This document shows positions 55,314 to 64,000 of a stretch of 64,000 nucleotides of DNA, one piece after another (the stretch's first letter is position 1; each line of letters begins with the position of its first letter). The notes beneath the pieces are model-generated. The model was given only the letters and a program-made list of their open reading frames with translations, was not told where the DNA came from and made no database searches. Both the position numbers and the translations under genes were made by a program. Origin of the DNA: Mycobacterium decipiens (GTDB taxonomy: Bacteria; Actinomycetota; Actinomycetes; Mycobacteriales; Mycobacteriaceae); NCBI RefSeq assembly GCF_963853665.1, contig NZ_OY970459.1, forward strand, positions 1,364,001-1,428,000, given 5' to 3'.

Positions 55314-57689
55314 ATGGCAACGTCATCAGCCCCGGGCAACCGGCGTGACATTCTGCCCATTCCAGATGTCGGTCATGTCGGTCTGACTACTTACGACGCA
55401 AAAGACCCAGATACCAGCTATCCGCCGATCAGGGATGTGCGGCCGCCCGAGGAAGCGCCGAACGTGGTGGTGGTCTTGATCGATGATGTTGGGTTTGGCG
55501 CCAGCAGTGCGTTCGGGGGGCCATGCCAGACTCCGAATTTCGAGAAGCTCGCCTCCGGTGGCCTGAAGTACACCCGATTGCATACCACGGCGTTGTGCTC
55601 GCCAACCCGGCAGGCACTGCTCACCGGCCGCAACCATCATTCGGTGGGTATGGGAAACATCACCGAGACCGCCACTGCCGCACCGGGATACACCTCGGTA
55701 CTGCCGAACACGAAAGCACCACTCGCGTTGACGCTAAAGCTCAACGGCTATTCGACCGCGCAGTTCGGCAAGTGCCATGAGGTCCCCGTCTGGCAGACCA
55801 GCCCGGCGGGGCCGTTCACCGCGTGGCCGACGGGCGGCGGTGGCTTCGAGTACTTCTACGGCTTCATCGGCGGGGAGAACAATCAATTCGACCCCGCCCT
55901 TTATGAGGGCACTACCCCGATCGAGCCCCCGAAGACGCCGGCCGACGGCTATCACCTGACCGAGGACCTGGCGGACAAGGCCATCAACTGGGTGCGCCAG
56001 CAGAAGGCACTCTTGCCGGACAAACCGTTCTTCATGTACTTTGCGCCGGGCGCCACGCACGCACCCCATCAGGTGCCGAAGGAGTGGATCGAGAAATACC
56101 GGGGCAAGTTTGCCCACGGCTGGGACCGCCAACGCGAGATCACCTTCGAGCGGCAGAAGGAACTCGGCGTCATCCCGCCCGACGCGGTGCTCACCCCGCG
56201 TCACGCAGAAATCCCCGCCTGGGACGACATGGATCCCCAACTCAAACCGGTGCTGGAACGCGAAATGGAGGTGTACGCCGCCTTCCTCGAGCACACCGAC
56301 TATCACGTCGGTAGGTTGCTCGATGCTCTCGAACCGATACTGGACGACACACTCATCTACGTCATCGTCGGCGACAACGGCGCATCGGCGGAGGGCACGC
56401 TGCAGGGCGCGTTCAACGAGATGGCCAACTTCAACGGGATGGCCGACATGGAGACCCCCGGATTCCTGATGTCCAAACTCGACGATTTCGGTGGCGAAGG
56501 GTCATACGGGCATTACGCGGTGGGTTGGGCGTGGGCGATGGATACTCCCTATCAGTGGACCAAACAGGTGGCCTCGCACTGGGGTGGCACCCGCAACGGC
56601 ACCATCGTGCACTGGCCCAAGGGGATCGAGGAGAAGGGCGGCATACGCAACCAGTTCACCCACGTCATCGATTTGGCGCCTACCGTGTTGGAGGCGGCCG
56701 GGATCCCGCAGCCGACGATCGTCAATGGAGTACTACAGAGTCCGTACGAGGGCACGAGCATGTTCTACAGCTTCAACGACGCCGCGGCGCCCGAGCGGCA
56801 CGAGACCCAGTATTTCGAAATGTTCTGCAACCGCGGCATCTATCACAAGGGCTGGAGCGCGGTGACCAAGCATCGCACACCCTGGGAGATGAGCGGGCAG
56901 GCCATGCCTGCCTTTGATGACGACGTCTGGGAACTCTACGACGGCAACTCGGACTGGACGCAGTCCAACGACCTCGCCAAAGAGAACCCGGACAAATTGC
57001 ATGAATTGCAGCGCCTTTGGCTGATCGAGGCGGTCAAGTACAACGTGCTCCCGCTCGACGACCGGCAAATCGAACGCATCAACCCCACTTTGGCGGGCCG
57101 GCCCAGCCTGATCAAGGGCAACTCGCAACTGCTATTTGCTGGGATGGGCCGCCTGTCGGAAAACAGCGTGCTCGACATCAAGAACAAGTCGTTCGCCATC
57201 ACGTCAGAGGTGGAGGTGCCGTCGGAGAGTGCCCAAGGCGTAATCATCGCCCAGGGCGGGCGTTTTGGCGGCTGGAGCTTGTACATCAGAGACGGCAGAG
57301 TCAAGTTCCATTACAACGTGCTGGGCATCAAGGCATACGACATCGAAGCGACCGGGAAGATTCCGGCCGGTGTGACGCAGCTACGTATGGAGTTCGCCTA
57401 TGATGGCGGCGGCATGGGCAAGGGTGGTGACGTCACCCTCTTCTACGACGGCAAGCACGTCGGCGCGGGGCGCGTCGAGCAGACCCAAGGCTTCATATTC
57501 TCCGCCGACGAAACCACCGATATCGGCTACGAGTCGGGCACCACCGTCAGCCCCGACTACACCGCCCATACCAGCAGATTCAGCGGCAAAATCAACTGGG
57601 TCCGAATCGATCTCGGCGAGGACGCCAAAGACGCCGATCACTACATCGAACCCGATGAACGCTTCCGGATCGCGATGGCGCGCCAGTAG
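55314..57689 (+). CDS. Type I arylsulfatase
   Basis: A 791-residue sulfatase near the usual length of mycobacterial AtsA/AtsD (about 787). Metal-binding DDVGFG is at residues 57-62. The formylglycine signature CSPTRQALLTGR starts at C95, to be converted by formylglycine-generating enzyme. GDNGAS and the KQVASHWGGTRNG region supply other active-site residues. No signal peptide is visible, so it is probably cytosolic. It has a C-terminal beta domain from about residue 600. It starts 36 bases after the reductase and may join that operon. Sulfate release from an organic sulfate ester is the expected reaction. Confidence 0.93.
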   Translation: MATSSAPGNRRDILPIPDVGHVGLTTYDAKDPDTSYPPIRDVRPPEEAPNVVVVLIDDVGFGASSAFGGPCQTPNFEKLASGGLKYTRLHTTALCSPTRQALLTGRNHHSVGMGNITETATAAPGYTSVLPNTKAPLALTLKLNGYSTAQFGKCHEVPVWQTSPAGPFTAWPTGGGGFEYFYGFIGGENNQFDPALYEGTTPIEPPKTPADGYHLTEDLADKAINWVRQQKALLPDKPFFMYFAPGATHAPHQVPKEWIEKYRGKFAHGWDRQREITFERQKELGVIPPDAVLTPRHAEIPAWDDMDPQLKPVLEREMEVYAAFLEHTDYHVGRLLDALEPILDDTLIYVIVGDNGASAEGTLQGAFNEMANFNGMADMETPGFLMSKLDDFGGEGSYGHYAVGWAWAMDTPYQWTKQVASHWGGTRNGTIVHWPKGIEEKGGIRNQFTHVIDLAPTVLEAAGIPQPTIVNGVLQSPYEGTSMFYSFNDAAAPERHETQYFEMFCNRGIYHKGWSAVTKHRTPWEMSGQAMPAFDDDVWELYDGNSDWTQSNDLAKENPDKLHELQRLWLIEAVKYNVLPLDDRQIERINPTLAGRPSLIKGNSQLLFAGMGRLSENSVLDIKNKSFAITSEVEVPSESAQGVIIAQGGRFGGWSLYIRDGRVKFHYNVLGIKAYDIEATGKIPAGVTQLRMEFAYDGGGMGKGGDVTLFYDGKHVGAGRVEQTQGFIFSADETTDIGYESGTTVSPDYTAHTSRFSGKINWVRIDLGEDAKDADHYIEPDERFRIAMARQ

Positions 57690-57697
57690 TCACCGCA

Positions 57698-59221
57698 TCA
57701 CGTCGGGACGCTCACCGAATACTGTTCGCGCAGTATCCTTTTGAGGATCTTGCCAGTCGGGTTGCGGGGAATGGTCTCGGCGAAGATCACCTTCTTCGGC
57801 AACTTGTAGCGCGCGAGTCTGGCTCCGCAGAACTCGACGATCTGTTGCTCGCTGACCTCGCTCTGATCGGCAACGACAATGGCGCAAGCGATCTCGCCCC
57901 ACTTCTCGTCGGTCAAGCCAATGACCGCCACCTCGCTGACCCCGGGAATGCCGATGATTACGCTTTCGATCTCGGCCGGGTAGACGTTCTCGCCACCGGA
58001 AATAATCATGTCCTTCAGACGGTCCTTAATGTAGAGGTAGCCCTCTTCATCGATTTCGCCGATATCGCCGGTACGGAACCAGCCGTTATCGAAAGCGTCG
58101 CGGGTGGCATCCGGGCGATTCCAGTATTCCTTGAGCAGGATGTCGGACTTGATCACGACTTCGCCTTCGCCCCGCTCGCAGATCACGCCGTCGTCACTGC
58201 GCACGGCCACGTCGGTGAACATGGTGGCGCGGCCGGCCGAGCCGGCCTTGCGCAGCGCGTCTTCGCCGAGCAGCAGGGTGCCGCCGCCACAGGATTCGGT
58301 GAGCGCGTAGCCCTGAACAACCTCGATGCTCTTGGCGGCATACATCTTGATCAGGGCCTCCGGCATGGGCGCACCACCGGTGATGAAGTAGCGGAAGTCG
58401 GGCGCATTGAGTTCGGCGAACTCGGGCACCTGGCGCATGAAGTTGAGGATCGCCGGCACGGCGCCACCAATGCAAACTCGTTCATCGACGATCAGTGACC
58501 ACACCTTCGTCGCATCAAATTGTGGCATCGAGATCAGGCTGACGCCGCGCATGGCGCTGAAGATGACCGTCGTCAACGCCGCCACGTGGAACATCGGCAG
58601 GGGTAGCAGCAGGCGGTCCCGGTAGCGCACATCGACCGTCGAGGACCATGAACTCGCCGCTGCGTGCACCGAGTCGTGGGTATGCACCACTCCCTTCGGA
58701 TTTCCGGTAGTGCCCGACGTGTACATGATGAACAAGTTGTCATCGCCGCCGCAGTCGCAGGTCGGTTCGTTGGCAGCCGCCGACCTCAGACGTTCACCCA
58801 ACGAGTCAATGCCGTCGCCTACCGGTACCCAGTCGGTGACCGTGCGGGGAGGGTCGGTCTCCGCCCTGATGGCGTCAACCACTGTCGCCGAGGCAGCACC
58901 GTAGATCACTACCTTGCTGCCGCTGTCGGACAGAATGAAACTCACCTCAGGCGCCGCGAGGCGTGTGTTGAGGGGGACCGCCACCGCCCCAATCTTGGCT
59001 GCGCCATAGAACAGGCAACAGAACTCGACACTATTAGGCATCAGCAATCCCACGCGGTCGCCTTTGGCGATCCCGAGTGAAGTCAGTACGTTGGCGCACC
59101 GGTTCGCCAGTGCGTTCATCTCTGCATAGTTCATGCGGACGTTGGTTGATGGCTCGACGTAGGCTTCGAGCCGCGGCGAGACGCTTGCGCGTTGTCTGAG
59201 CATGGAGCCAATGTTCTTCAT
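57698..59221 (-). CDS. fadD13: Fatty-acyl-CoA synthetase FadD13
   Basis: Last gene of the mymA operon. A 507-residue acyl-activating enzyme: AMP-binding P-loop LFIMYTSGTTGNPKGVVHTH near residue 164, YALTESCGGGT, GWFRTGDIGEIDEEGYLYIKDRLKDMIISGGENVYPAEIE (hinge and A8 motif) and the catalytic Lys in IPRNPTGKILKRIL. FadD13 of M. tuberculosis activates very-long-chain fatty acids (up to C26) at the membrane surface. The ATG at 59221 overlaps the Rv3088 stop (ATGA). Convergent with the sulfatase, 8 bases apart. M. tuberculosis FadD13 has 503 residues. Confidence 0.96.
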   Translation of the reverse strand: MKNIGSMLRQRASVSPRLEAYVEPSTNVRMNYAEMNALANRCANVLTSLGIAKGDRVGLLMPNSVEFCCLFYGAAKIGAVAVPLNTRLAAPEVSFILSDSGSKVVIYGAASATVVDAIRAETDPPRTVTDWVPVGDGIDSLGERLRSAAANEPTCDCGGDDNLFIMYTSGTTGNPKGVVHTHDSVHAAASSWSSTVDVRYRDRLLLPLPMFHVAALTTVIFSAMRGVSLISMPQFDATKVWSLIVDERVCIGGAVPAILNFMRQVPEFAELNAPDFRYFITGGAPMPEALIKMYAAKSIEVVQGYALTESCGGGTLLLGEDALRKAGSAGRATMFTDVAVRSDDGVICERGEGEVVIKSDILLKEYWNRPDATRDAFDNGWFRTGDIGEIDEEGYLYIKDRLKDMIISGGENVYPAEIESVIIGIPGVSEVAVIGLTDEKWGEIACAIVVADQSEVSEQQIVEFCGARLARYKLPKKVIFAETIPRNPTGKILKRILREQYSVSVPT

Positions 59222-60639
59222 CGGGTTCTCGACTTCGCTGTCGTGCGGTTGATCAGACTCGTTGCCCCAGTTTCGATTTGGAGCGCCGCAAAGGCCCGTT
59301 CCATGAGTTCGGCAAGCCGGAAGGGCTCGTGGACGGCTTCCGGCGCTGCGCCGATGGCGATGCACAGCGCGGTGTTGATGCTTGCGAAGGTGACGTTGAG
59401 TCCGGCGCCCGGCGGCACGATGGGCAGACCACTGAATGCAACCATCGGCGCACCGGCGAGGTAGAGCTGCTCGGTGGGCCCCTTCATGTTTGATATCACC
59501 AGGTTGGCGCTCGGCAGCTTCCCGAGCAGGGGCAGGGTATCCGACATGGTCAGGCTGCTCAGCAGCAGGAGCGCATAGGCCTGGCGCGACGTCGTTTGCA
59601 TGCCGCGCCCCTTGTCCTTGGCGCTCGTGGTCGCTGCGTTTATCTCCTTCAGGCGCTCAATGGGACTCGCCTCGGGTGTACCCATCGGGATCAGTTCGGC
59701 GCTCACCTGGTTGCCTCCGCCCCCGCCCGACTTTTCACGCAGCGACATCGGCTTGAAAGCCACGAGCGGTCGGTCCGTGGGTGCCTGATGTTCGTCGAGG
59801 TAATGATGCAGCGCGTCATCGATGACTGTCATCACTACGTCATTGACGGAGGTGTCGGTCGCCTTGGCGAGGGCCTTTACGTCGGCGAGTGGCAACTCCA
59901 CATTCGCATACGCGCGCGCCGCTGATTTCGCCGTGTTATTGAAGAGAGTGTTTCGCGCCGTGAAGGGCAGAGAAGCCTTGCGTGCCTTCAGGGTCAGCGC
60001 TTGCGCACCAAGGTCTGCCGCGTCCGCACCGACGCCGAAAACGCCTCCCGGCAGCCTACCCAGTCCCTTGACCATTCCTTGTAATTGCGCTCTGCGCGAC
60101 AACGTGGTGTCTGTCCGGCGTGGCCGGTCAGTGCTCTCGAACGACATCCAGGGACCGGCCAGTGTCTTGTCGTCCGGCGAATCGCTGAGAAAGTTGCGCA
60201 TCGCGCGCAGCCCTCCTTCGCCGTCGATGAGCGCGTGGTGCACTTTGAGCAAGACGGCGATCCGGCCGTGCTCGATACCGTCGATGATGTAGCACTCCCA
60301 GAGCGGGTGCCCCCGATCGAGCAGGCTGGTGTTTAGGAACGAGACTGTTTCGTGAAACTGCTGCATGGAACCCGGTGCGGGAAGGGCGATGTGCCGAATG
60401 TGATATTGCATGTCGGGCTCAACCGTTTCCCACGCCGCGACATCTCTGCCCAGCCATTTCAGCTTTTGATTGAAGGGCTTGGCCGCCTGGCTGTGCCGAT
60501 ACGCGTCGAACAGGCGTGGCCCGAACGAAGACTTCTGTCCTCTTGGCTTTTGGAAGATCGTGAAAGCAGCCATGTGATTTGGCCGGTTGGCTCTCTCCAG
60601 CAGCAGGAATGACAGATCAATCGGACTGATGCGAGTCAT
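59218..60639 (-). CDS. tgs4: WS/DGAT-family acyltransferase (Rv3088, Tgs4)
   Basis: A 473-residue wax ester synthase/diacylglycerol acyltransferase. It opens RISPIDLSFLLLERANRPNHMAAF. The active-site HHxxxDG is intact at H134-H135-D139 (LLKVHHALIDGEGG). Later come VNDVVMTVIDDALHHYL and NLVISNMKGPTEQLYLAGAP, the family PLW-like and NVPGP-like equivalents. The ATG at 60639 overlaps the stop of the preceding acyltransferase gene by ATGA; the longer frame is an artefact. In the mymA operon two such acyltransferases lie between adhD and fadD13 and are thought to act in mycolate or wax-type lipid metabolism. Confidence 0.95.
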   Translation of the reverse strand: MTRISPIDLSFLLLERANRPNHMAAFTIFQKPRGQKSSFGPRLFDAYRHSQAAKPFNQKLKWLGRDVAAWETVEPDMQYHIRHIALPAPGSMQQFHETVSFLNTSLLDRGHPLWECYIIDGIEHGRIAVLLKVHHALIDGEGGLRAMRNFLSDSPDDKTLAGPWMSFESTDRPRRTDTTLSRRAQLQGMVKGLGRLPGGVFGVGADAADLGAQALTLKARKASLPFTARNTLFNNTAKSAARAYANVELPLADVKALAKATDTSVNDVVMTVIDDALHHYLDEHQAPTDRPLVAFKPMSLREKSGGGGGNQVSAELIPMGTPEASPIERLKEINAATTSAKDKGRGMQTTSRQAYALLLLSSLTMSDTLPLLGKLPSANLVISNMKGPTEQLYLAGAPMVAFSGLPIVPPGAGLNVTFASINTALCIAIGAAPEAVHEPFRLAELMERAFAALQIETGATSLINRTTAKSRTR

Positions 60640-62057
60640 GTGGCCATCTCCTTGGATGTGGCGTGCGCACGGGCCGCCGCGAGCAGCTCCTCGAGCGAGG
60701 TCGCAAAGCCACGGACCAGCTCCCAGGTGTTCCGAACCGCGACGGCATCGGCAAGGACGCACAGATTGAACTGGTCGCAATAGCTCCAGACGGTCATGTT
60801 GAGCGTGGCGCCATGGGAGATCTGCCCGGTGGAGAACCACTGATCGACGCGCCACCGGCCGAGATACCGCGGCTCACGCGGCCCCGGCACGTTGGACACA
60901 ACCACGTTCTTGAAGGTGTCGAAGCGGCCCTTAGTCCGCGCATTGCCACGCGCCAGGCCCGAGATGAGGCGTTCCGGCAGGAGCTCGACCACCGCGCCGA
61001 GGTCGGCGTCCTTGGTCTGGGCGAAGTGCTGCTTGGTCGCCTCGGCGGCGACGTGTGTCGCGCGCAACCGCTCGATCGGGTCGGCGATCTGAGCGTACAG
61101 CCAGACGTAGTCGACCGACGAGTAGTTGCCCGGGTGGACGCGCTCGGCCGCCGGGGTGACGGCGAGCGGCATCGTGGCCACCATCGCTTCGGTGGGAAGC
61201 GAGCCGAAACGGTCGAGATAGTGGCGAACGCCACCGGCGACACACGCCAGGAAGACGTCGTTGATCGTGACGCCCAGCGTCTTGCTCACCTCGCGAACCT
61301 CGGCGAGCTGGAACGACTCGCAGCTAAACCGCCGGCTGCGCGACAGCCCGCGCTGGAACGGGCCTGGCGGTGCGGAACGGTCGAATGCGGGTGGGACGCG
61401 GCGCGCGCCATCTTTGGCGAACTCGCGTTCGATGCGCACCCGATCCCGCACCGCCCGCACGGTCGGCGCGATCTTGCCCAGCCTGCCGGGCAGGTCTCGC
61501 AGCGCCCAACCCAGTCGCTGCCTTGTCGATGGCAGTGGTGGCGGTTCCCACGCGGGCGCAACCACCCCGGCATCGTCAGGCGTGTCGTTGTAGAACGCGG
61601 CGAGCATGTCCAGGATGCCGACGCCGTCGGAGTAGGCGTGGTGCAGCAGCGTCACCAGGGCGACGCGGCCGCCTTCGAGGCCCTCGACCACCCAGGTCTG
61701 CCACAGCGGGCGGTCGCGATCCAGCGGATGGGCGTAGATCTGCTCGACGAGCTCGCAGAATTCCGCCATCCCGCCGGGAGCGGGACACACGACCCGGCGC
61801 ACGTGCGCGTCGAGATCGAAATCGGGGTCCTCGACCCAGATCGGGTGATGCAGGCCCAGCGGCGTCGGTAGGTACCGCAGCCGGAACACCGGAAGCAGGT
61901 GGGCGCGGTCCGCAAACATCTGCCGCGCCTTCGGCCACGACCAGCCGTCGGGATCCGTCGACGGGTCGAGCACGCTGATCTTGAGTGTGTGGTTGTAGGC
62001 GCTGCCTTTGTCGAGGTACAGCATCAGTGCGTCAACGCCGTTGAGCCTGCGCATCAT
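60636..62057 (-). CDS. WS/DGAT-family acyltransferase (Rv3087 orthologue)
   Basis: A 473-residue paralogue of the next gene: RLNGVDALMLYLDKGSAYNHTLKISVLDP at the N-terminus, DRDRPLWQTWVVEGLEGGRVALVTLLHHAYSDGVG with the catalytic H139-H140-D144, GVTINDVFLACVAGGVRHYLDRFG and VVVSNVPGPREPRYLGRWRVDQWF. AGGAGG stands 4-9 bases upstream of the first of two adjacent ATG codons (62057 and 62054). It follows adhD after about 100 bases, the largest gap inside the operon, and overlaps tgs4 by ATGA. Confidence 0.94.
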   Translation of the reverse strand: MMRRLNGVDALMLYLDKGSAYNHTLKISVLDPSTDPDGWSWPKARQMFADRAHLLPVFRLRYLPTPLGLHHPIWVEDPDFDLDAHVRRVVCPAPGGMAEFCELVEQIYAHPLDRDRPLWQTWVVEGLEGGRVALVTLLHHAYSDGVGILDMLAAFYNDTPDDAGVVAPAWEPPPLPSTRQRLGWALRDLPGRLGKIAPTVRAVRDRVRIEREFAKDGARRVPPAFDRSAPPGPFQRGLSRSRRFSCESFQLAEVREVSKTLGVTINDVFLACVAGGVRHYLDRFGSLPTEAMVATMPLAVTPAAERVHPGNYSSVDYVWLYAQIADPIERLRATHVAAEATKQHFAQTKDADLGAVVELLPERLISGLARGNARTKGRFDTFKNVVVSNVPGPREPRYLGRWRVDQWFSTGQISHGATLNMTVWSYCDQFNLCVLADAVAVRNTWELVRGFATSLEELLAAARAHATSKEMAT

Positions 62058-62160
62058 GTTCGGGCCTCCTGTCGCGCCTGCCGGGCGGTGGGTCCCCAAG
62101 GCCAGCCTAGATACCGGCAGGGGTCTCGTTCAATTGCTTTCAACGCCTTTTCCTGGCTTG

Positions 62161-63267
62161 TCAGTGCACGATCACGCCGCGAATGTTCTTGCCGTCGCGC
62201 AGATCTTGATAGCCCTGGTTCACTTGCTCGATGGTGTAGGTGGTGGTCACGAGCTCGTCGAGCTTCAGCTGGCCGGCGTCGTAGAGCCGCAGCAGCCGCA
62301 CGATGTCGTACTGCGGATTGCAGGATCCGAACAGTGATCCTTTGATCGTCTTCTCGTGCAGCGTCAGGTCGGTTCCGGAGACATGCACCGTGAGTTCGGC
62401 GGGGTCCGCCAGCCCGGTGATGACGACGGTGCCGCCCTTGCCGACGACCGCGGTCGCCGCCGAGACCACCTCTTCGTCGACGGTGCCCACCAGGATCAGC
62501 GCCGCGTCGGCGCCCTTCCCCCAGGTGAGTTCGTCGACCTTCGTTGCGGCGCTGGCGGCATTGGCAAAGGCATGGGTCGCGCCGAACTTGAGCGCGGTCT
62601 CGCGCTTGAACGGCACGGGGTCCACCACTACGACGTACTTGCAGCCGGCGGAGGTTGCGCCCTGGACCGCGTTGATGCCCAAACCTCCGACGCCGTAGAT
62701 GACGGCGGTGTCGCCCGCCCGGAGGTTTCCGGCATTGACCGCGGTGCCCCACCCGGACGGCACACCGCAGCCAACCAGCACCGCCGTCTCCAGCGGTAGC
62801 CATTCGTCCACCTTCACGACCGAGTGCTGGGAGATGGTGGCCCGCTCGGCGAAGGTACCGAGCATGCACATCGCGCCGAAATCTGTTCCCTTGGAATGGA
62901 ATCGGAAACTTCCGTCCGGCATGCAGCCCTCTAGGATGGTGGCACCCATGTCGCACAGATTTTGCCGTCCGGTCGAGCAGTAGCGGCAGGTCCCGCAGTT
63001 CGGGATGAAGCTGCACACCACGTGGTCGCCGGGCTTGACCTTGGTGACCCCGGGGCCCACCTCCTCGATGACCCCGGAACCCTCATGGCCACCCACGATC
63101 GGGAACCGTGGTGGCAGGTCGCCGTCGGTGAGGTGCAGGTCCGAATGGCACAGTCCGGCGGCGGTGTATTTGATCAGCACCTCGCCCGGACCTGGCCCGT
63201 CGAGGTCGAGCTCCATCAGCTCGAACGGCTTGCCCGCTTCAAGCAGCACTGCGGCGGTGGTTTTCAT
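62161..63267 (-). CDS. adhD: Zinc-type alcohol dehydrogenase AdhD
   Basis: A 368-residue zinc-dependent NAD(P) alcohol dehydrogenase of the MDR superfamily, length equal to that of Rv3086. Catalytic zinc ligands are in AAGLCHSDLHLTDGD and GGHEGSGVIEEVG. The structural zinc lobe has four cysteines in CGTCRYCSTGRQNLC. The nucleotide fold is TAVIYGVGGLGINAVQGA. The start at 63267 (MKTTAAVLLEAGKPFE) overlaps the SDR stop by ATGA; the longer frame is spurious. Belongs to the mymA operon, which is acid-induced through VirS in M. tuberculosis. Substrate not known. Confidence 0.96.
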   Translation of the reverse strand: MKTTAAVLLEAGKPFELMELDLDGPGPGEVLIKYTAAGLCHSDLHLTDGDLPPRFPIVGGHEGSGVIEEVGPGVTKVKPGDHVVCSFIPNCGTCRYCSTGRQNLCDMGATILEGCMPDGSFRFHSKGTDFGAMCMLGTFAERATISQHSVVKVDEWLPLETAVLVGCGVPSGWGTAVNAGNLRAGDTAVIYGVGGLGINAVQGATSAGCKYVVVVDPVPFKRETALKFGATHAFANAASAATKVDELTWGKGADAALILVGTVDEEVVSAATAVVGKGGTVVITGLADPAELTVHVSGTDLTLHEKTIKGSLFGSCNPQYDIVRLLRLYDAGQLKLDELVTTTYTIEQVNQGYQDLRDGKNIRGVIVH

Positions 63268-64000
63268 TGGGGTGTCCTCTCCAATTGCTTGGCCCAGGGG
63301 AAGAATTTCGCCACGCCGGCGGCAACCAGCCGCTGATACGGCGAACCCATGATTCGGGCGAGCACATCGACGGCTTTTGCCTCCAAGCCCACCACTACCC
63401 GGGCGCGGCCCTTGGCGACTCCGTTGACGATGGTCTTTGCCGCCATTTCCGGCGAATGGATGAGGAGCCACTTGTCGTAGAACGCCGCAAGGCTCTGCTG
63501 ATCCTCGCCATCGGCGACGGTGGCGTTGCGTGCGACGGCGGTCTTGATACCGCCGGGATGCACGCACGTCACCTTGACCGGGTGCTTGGCGACCAGCATC
63601 TCCTCGCGCAGCGCCTCGGTGAAGCCGCGCACCGCAAACTTGGCGGCGTTGTAAGCGCTCTGCCCGGGTACCGCGATCAGCCCGAACAGACTGGAGATGT
63701 TGACAATGTGCCCGTCCCCGGACGCAATCACATGCGGCAGAAAGGCTTTGGTCCCGTTGACGACGCCCCAGAAGTCGACATCGATGATACGCTCGATGTC
63801 CTTGAACTCGCACCTGTCGACGTTGCCGTTGTATGCGATGCCGGCGTTGTTGTAGATCTGGTTGACCGTGCCGAAATGCGCGACGACCGCGTCGGCGTAG
63901 GCCAGCACGGCCTCCCGCTCGGAGACGTCGAGCCGGTCCGACTTCACCTGCGCGCCGAGTGCCTGGGCTAAGCGCACAGTTTCGGTTAGTCCGTCCGTGT
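63264..64000 (-). CDS. Short-chain dehydrogenase/reductase (Rv3085 orthologue, 5' end outside window)
   Basis: Partial gene: the minus-strand frame is open to the window edge, so about 30 N-terminal residues with the GxxxGxG cofactor motif are missing. Visible are NNAGIAYNG (stabilising motif), the catalytic Ser in NISSLFGLIAVPG and Tyr-Lys in SAYNAAKFAVRGF, and HPGGIKTAVARNA. About 245 residues are present of an expected 276. The stop overlaps the adhD start (ATGA). Part of the mymA operon whose earlier genes (mymA, lipR) lie beyond the edge. Confidence 0.93.
   Translation of the reverse strand, partial: TDGLTETVRLAQALGAQVKSDRLDVSEREAVLAYADAVVAHFGTVNQIYNNAGIAYNGNVDRCEFKDIERIIDVDFWGVVNGTKAFLPHVIASGDGHIVNISSLFGLIAVPGQSAYNAAKFAVRGFTEALREEMLVAKHPVKVTCVHPGGIKTAVARNATVADGEDQQSLAAFYDKWLLIHSPEMAAKTIVNGVAKGRARVVVGLEAKAVDVLARIMGSPYQRLVAAGVAKFFPWAKQLERTPQ

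Noticed and set aside
60663..61871. 402-codon plus-strand frame opposite Rv3087
   Set aside because: Antisense shadow; Rv3087 has the complete catalytic motif on the minus strand.

Overview
The window is high-GC chromosomal DNA from a slow-growing mycobacterium close to, but not inside, the Mycobacterium tuberculosis complex. The backbone is collinear, in reverse orientation, with the M. tuberculosis Rv3147 to Rv3085 segment: nuoCBA, PPE52, Rv3143, fadB4/fadE23/fadE24, pflA, hisN, PPE51/PPE50, the dosR-dosS dormancy locus with tgs1, agpS, fprA, prfB, ftsEX, smpB, ssrA (tmRNA), lipY, Rv3096-Rv3093c and the mymA operon genes fadD13/Rv3088/Rv3087/adhD/Rv3085. Proteins look clearly orthologous but diverged (LipY especially). 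The locus lacks the moa1 block that M. tuberculosis carries at this place and has extra clusters, so a non-tuberculous relative (for example of the M. kansasii/M. marinum/M. riyadhense/M. lacus type) is more likely than M. tuberculosis itself. Orthologue names and comparisons with M. tuberculosis come from memory of that genome, not from a search.

Layout. 1-3.4 kb: 3' end of the nuo operon (minus strand), PPE52 (plus), orphan receiver protein Rv3143. 3.4-9.2 kb: a minus-strand catabolic-type operon (broken CaiB-type CoA transferase, HMG-CoA-lyase-like enzyme, TetR regulator, acyl-CoA dehydrogenase, a fused aminoglycoside-phosphotransferase-like/DUF6285 protein, SnoaL-like protein, YceI-like protein) that replaces Rv3142c. 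9.3-16.9 kb: frameshifted fadB4, an added aldo/keto reductase, fadE23-fadE24 with a perfect 24-bp palindrome upstream, pflA, hisN, Rv3136A. 16.9-20.0 kb: two full-length PPE genes. 20.6-28.0 kb: the dormancy (DosR) regulon core with recognisable Dos boxes. 28.1-38.3 kb: a 13E12-family HNH protein, agpS, fprA, prfB, a MscS-type channel, ftsE-ftsX-smpB and a mycothiol-dependent isomerase-like protein.

38.4-48.7 kb is the most interesting accessory region. The tmRNA gene is followed by a compact low-GC element bounded by a 15-bp duplication of the tmRNA 3' end. It encodes one OLD/ABC-type ATPase with a probable TOPRIM-like C-terminus, and an integrase N-terminal fragment lies just outside it. 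Beyond it come a DUF2510-HIRAN protein and a four-gene operon MmpL transporter - type III polyketide synthase - isoprenylcysteine-methyltransferase-like enzyme - FAD oxidoreductase. That operon has the composition expected for synthesis, methylation, oxidation and export of a phenolic or quinone lipid. All of this separates ssrA from lipY, which are close neighbours in M. tuberculosis.

48.9-64 kb: lipY (PE-lipase), a GH5-like secreted enzyme, an HxlR regulator divergent from an oxidoreductase operon (Rv3094c, Rv3093c, a medium-chain reductase, a sulfatase), then the minus-strand mymA operon running out of the window.
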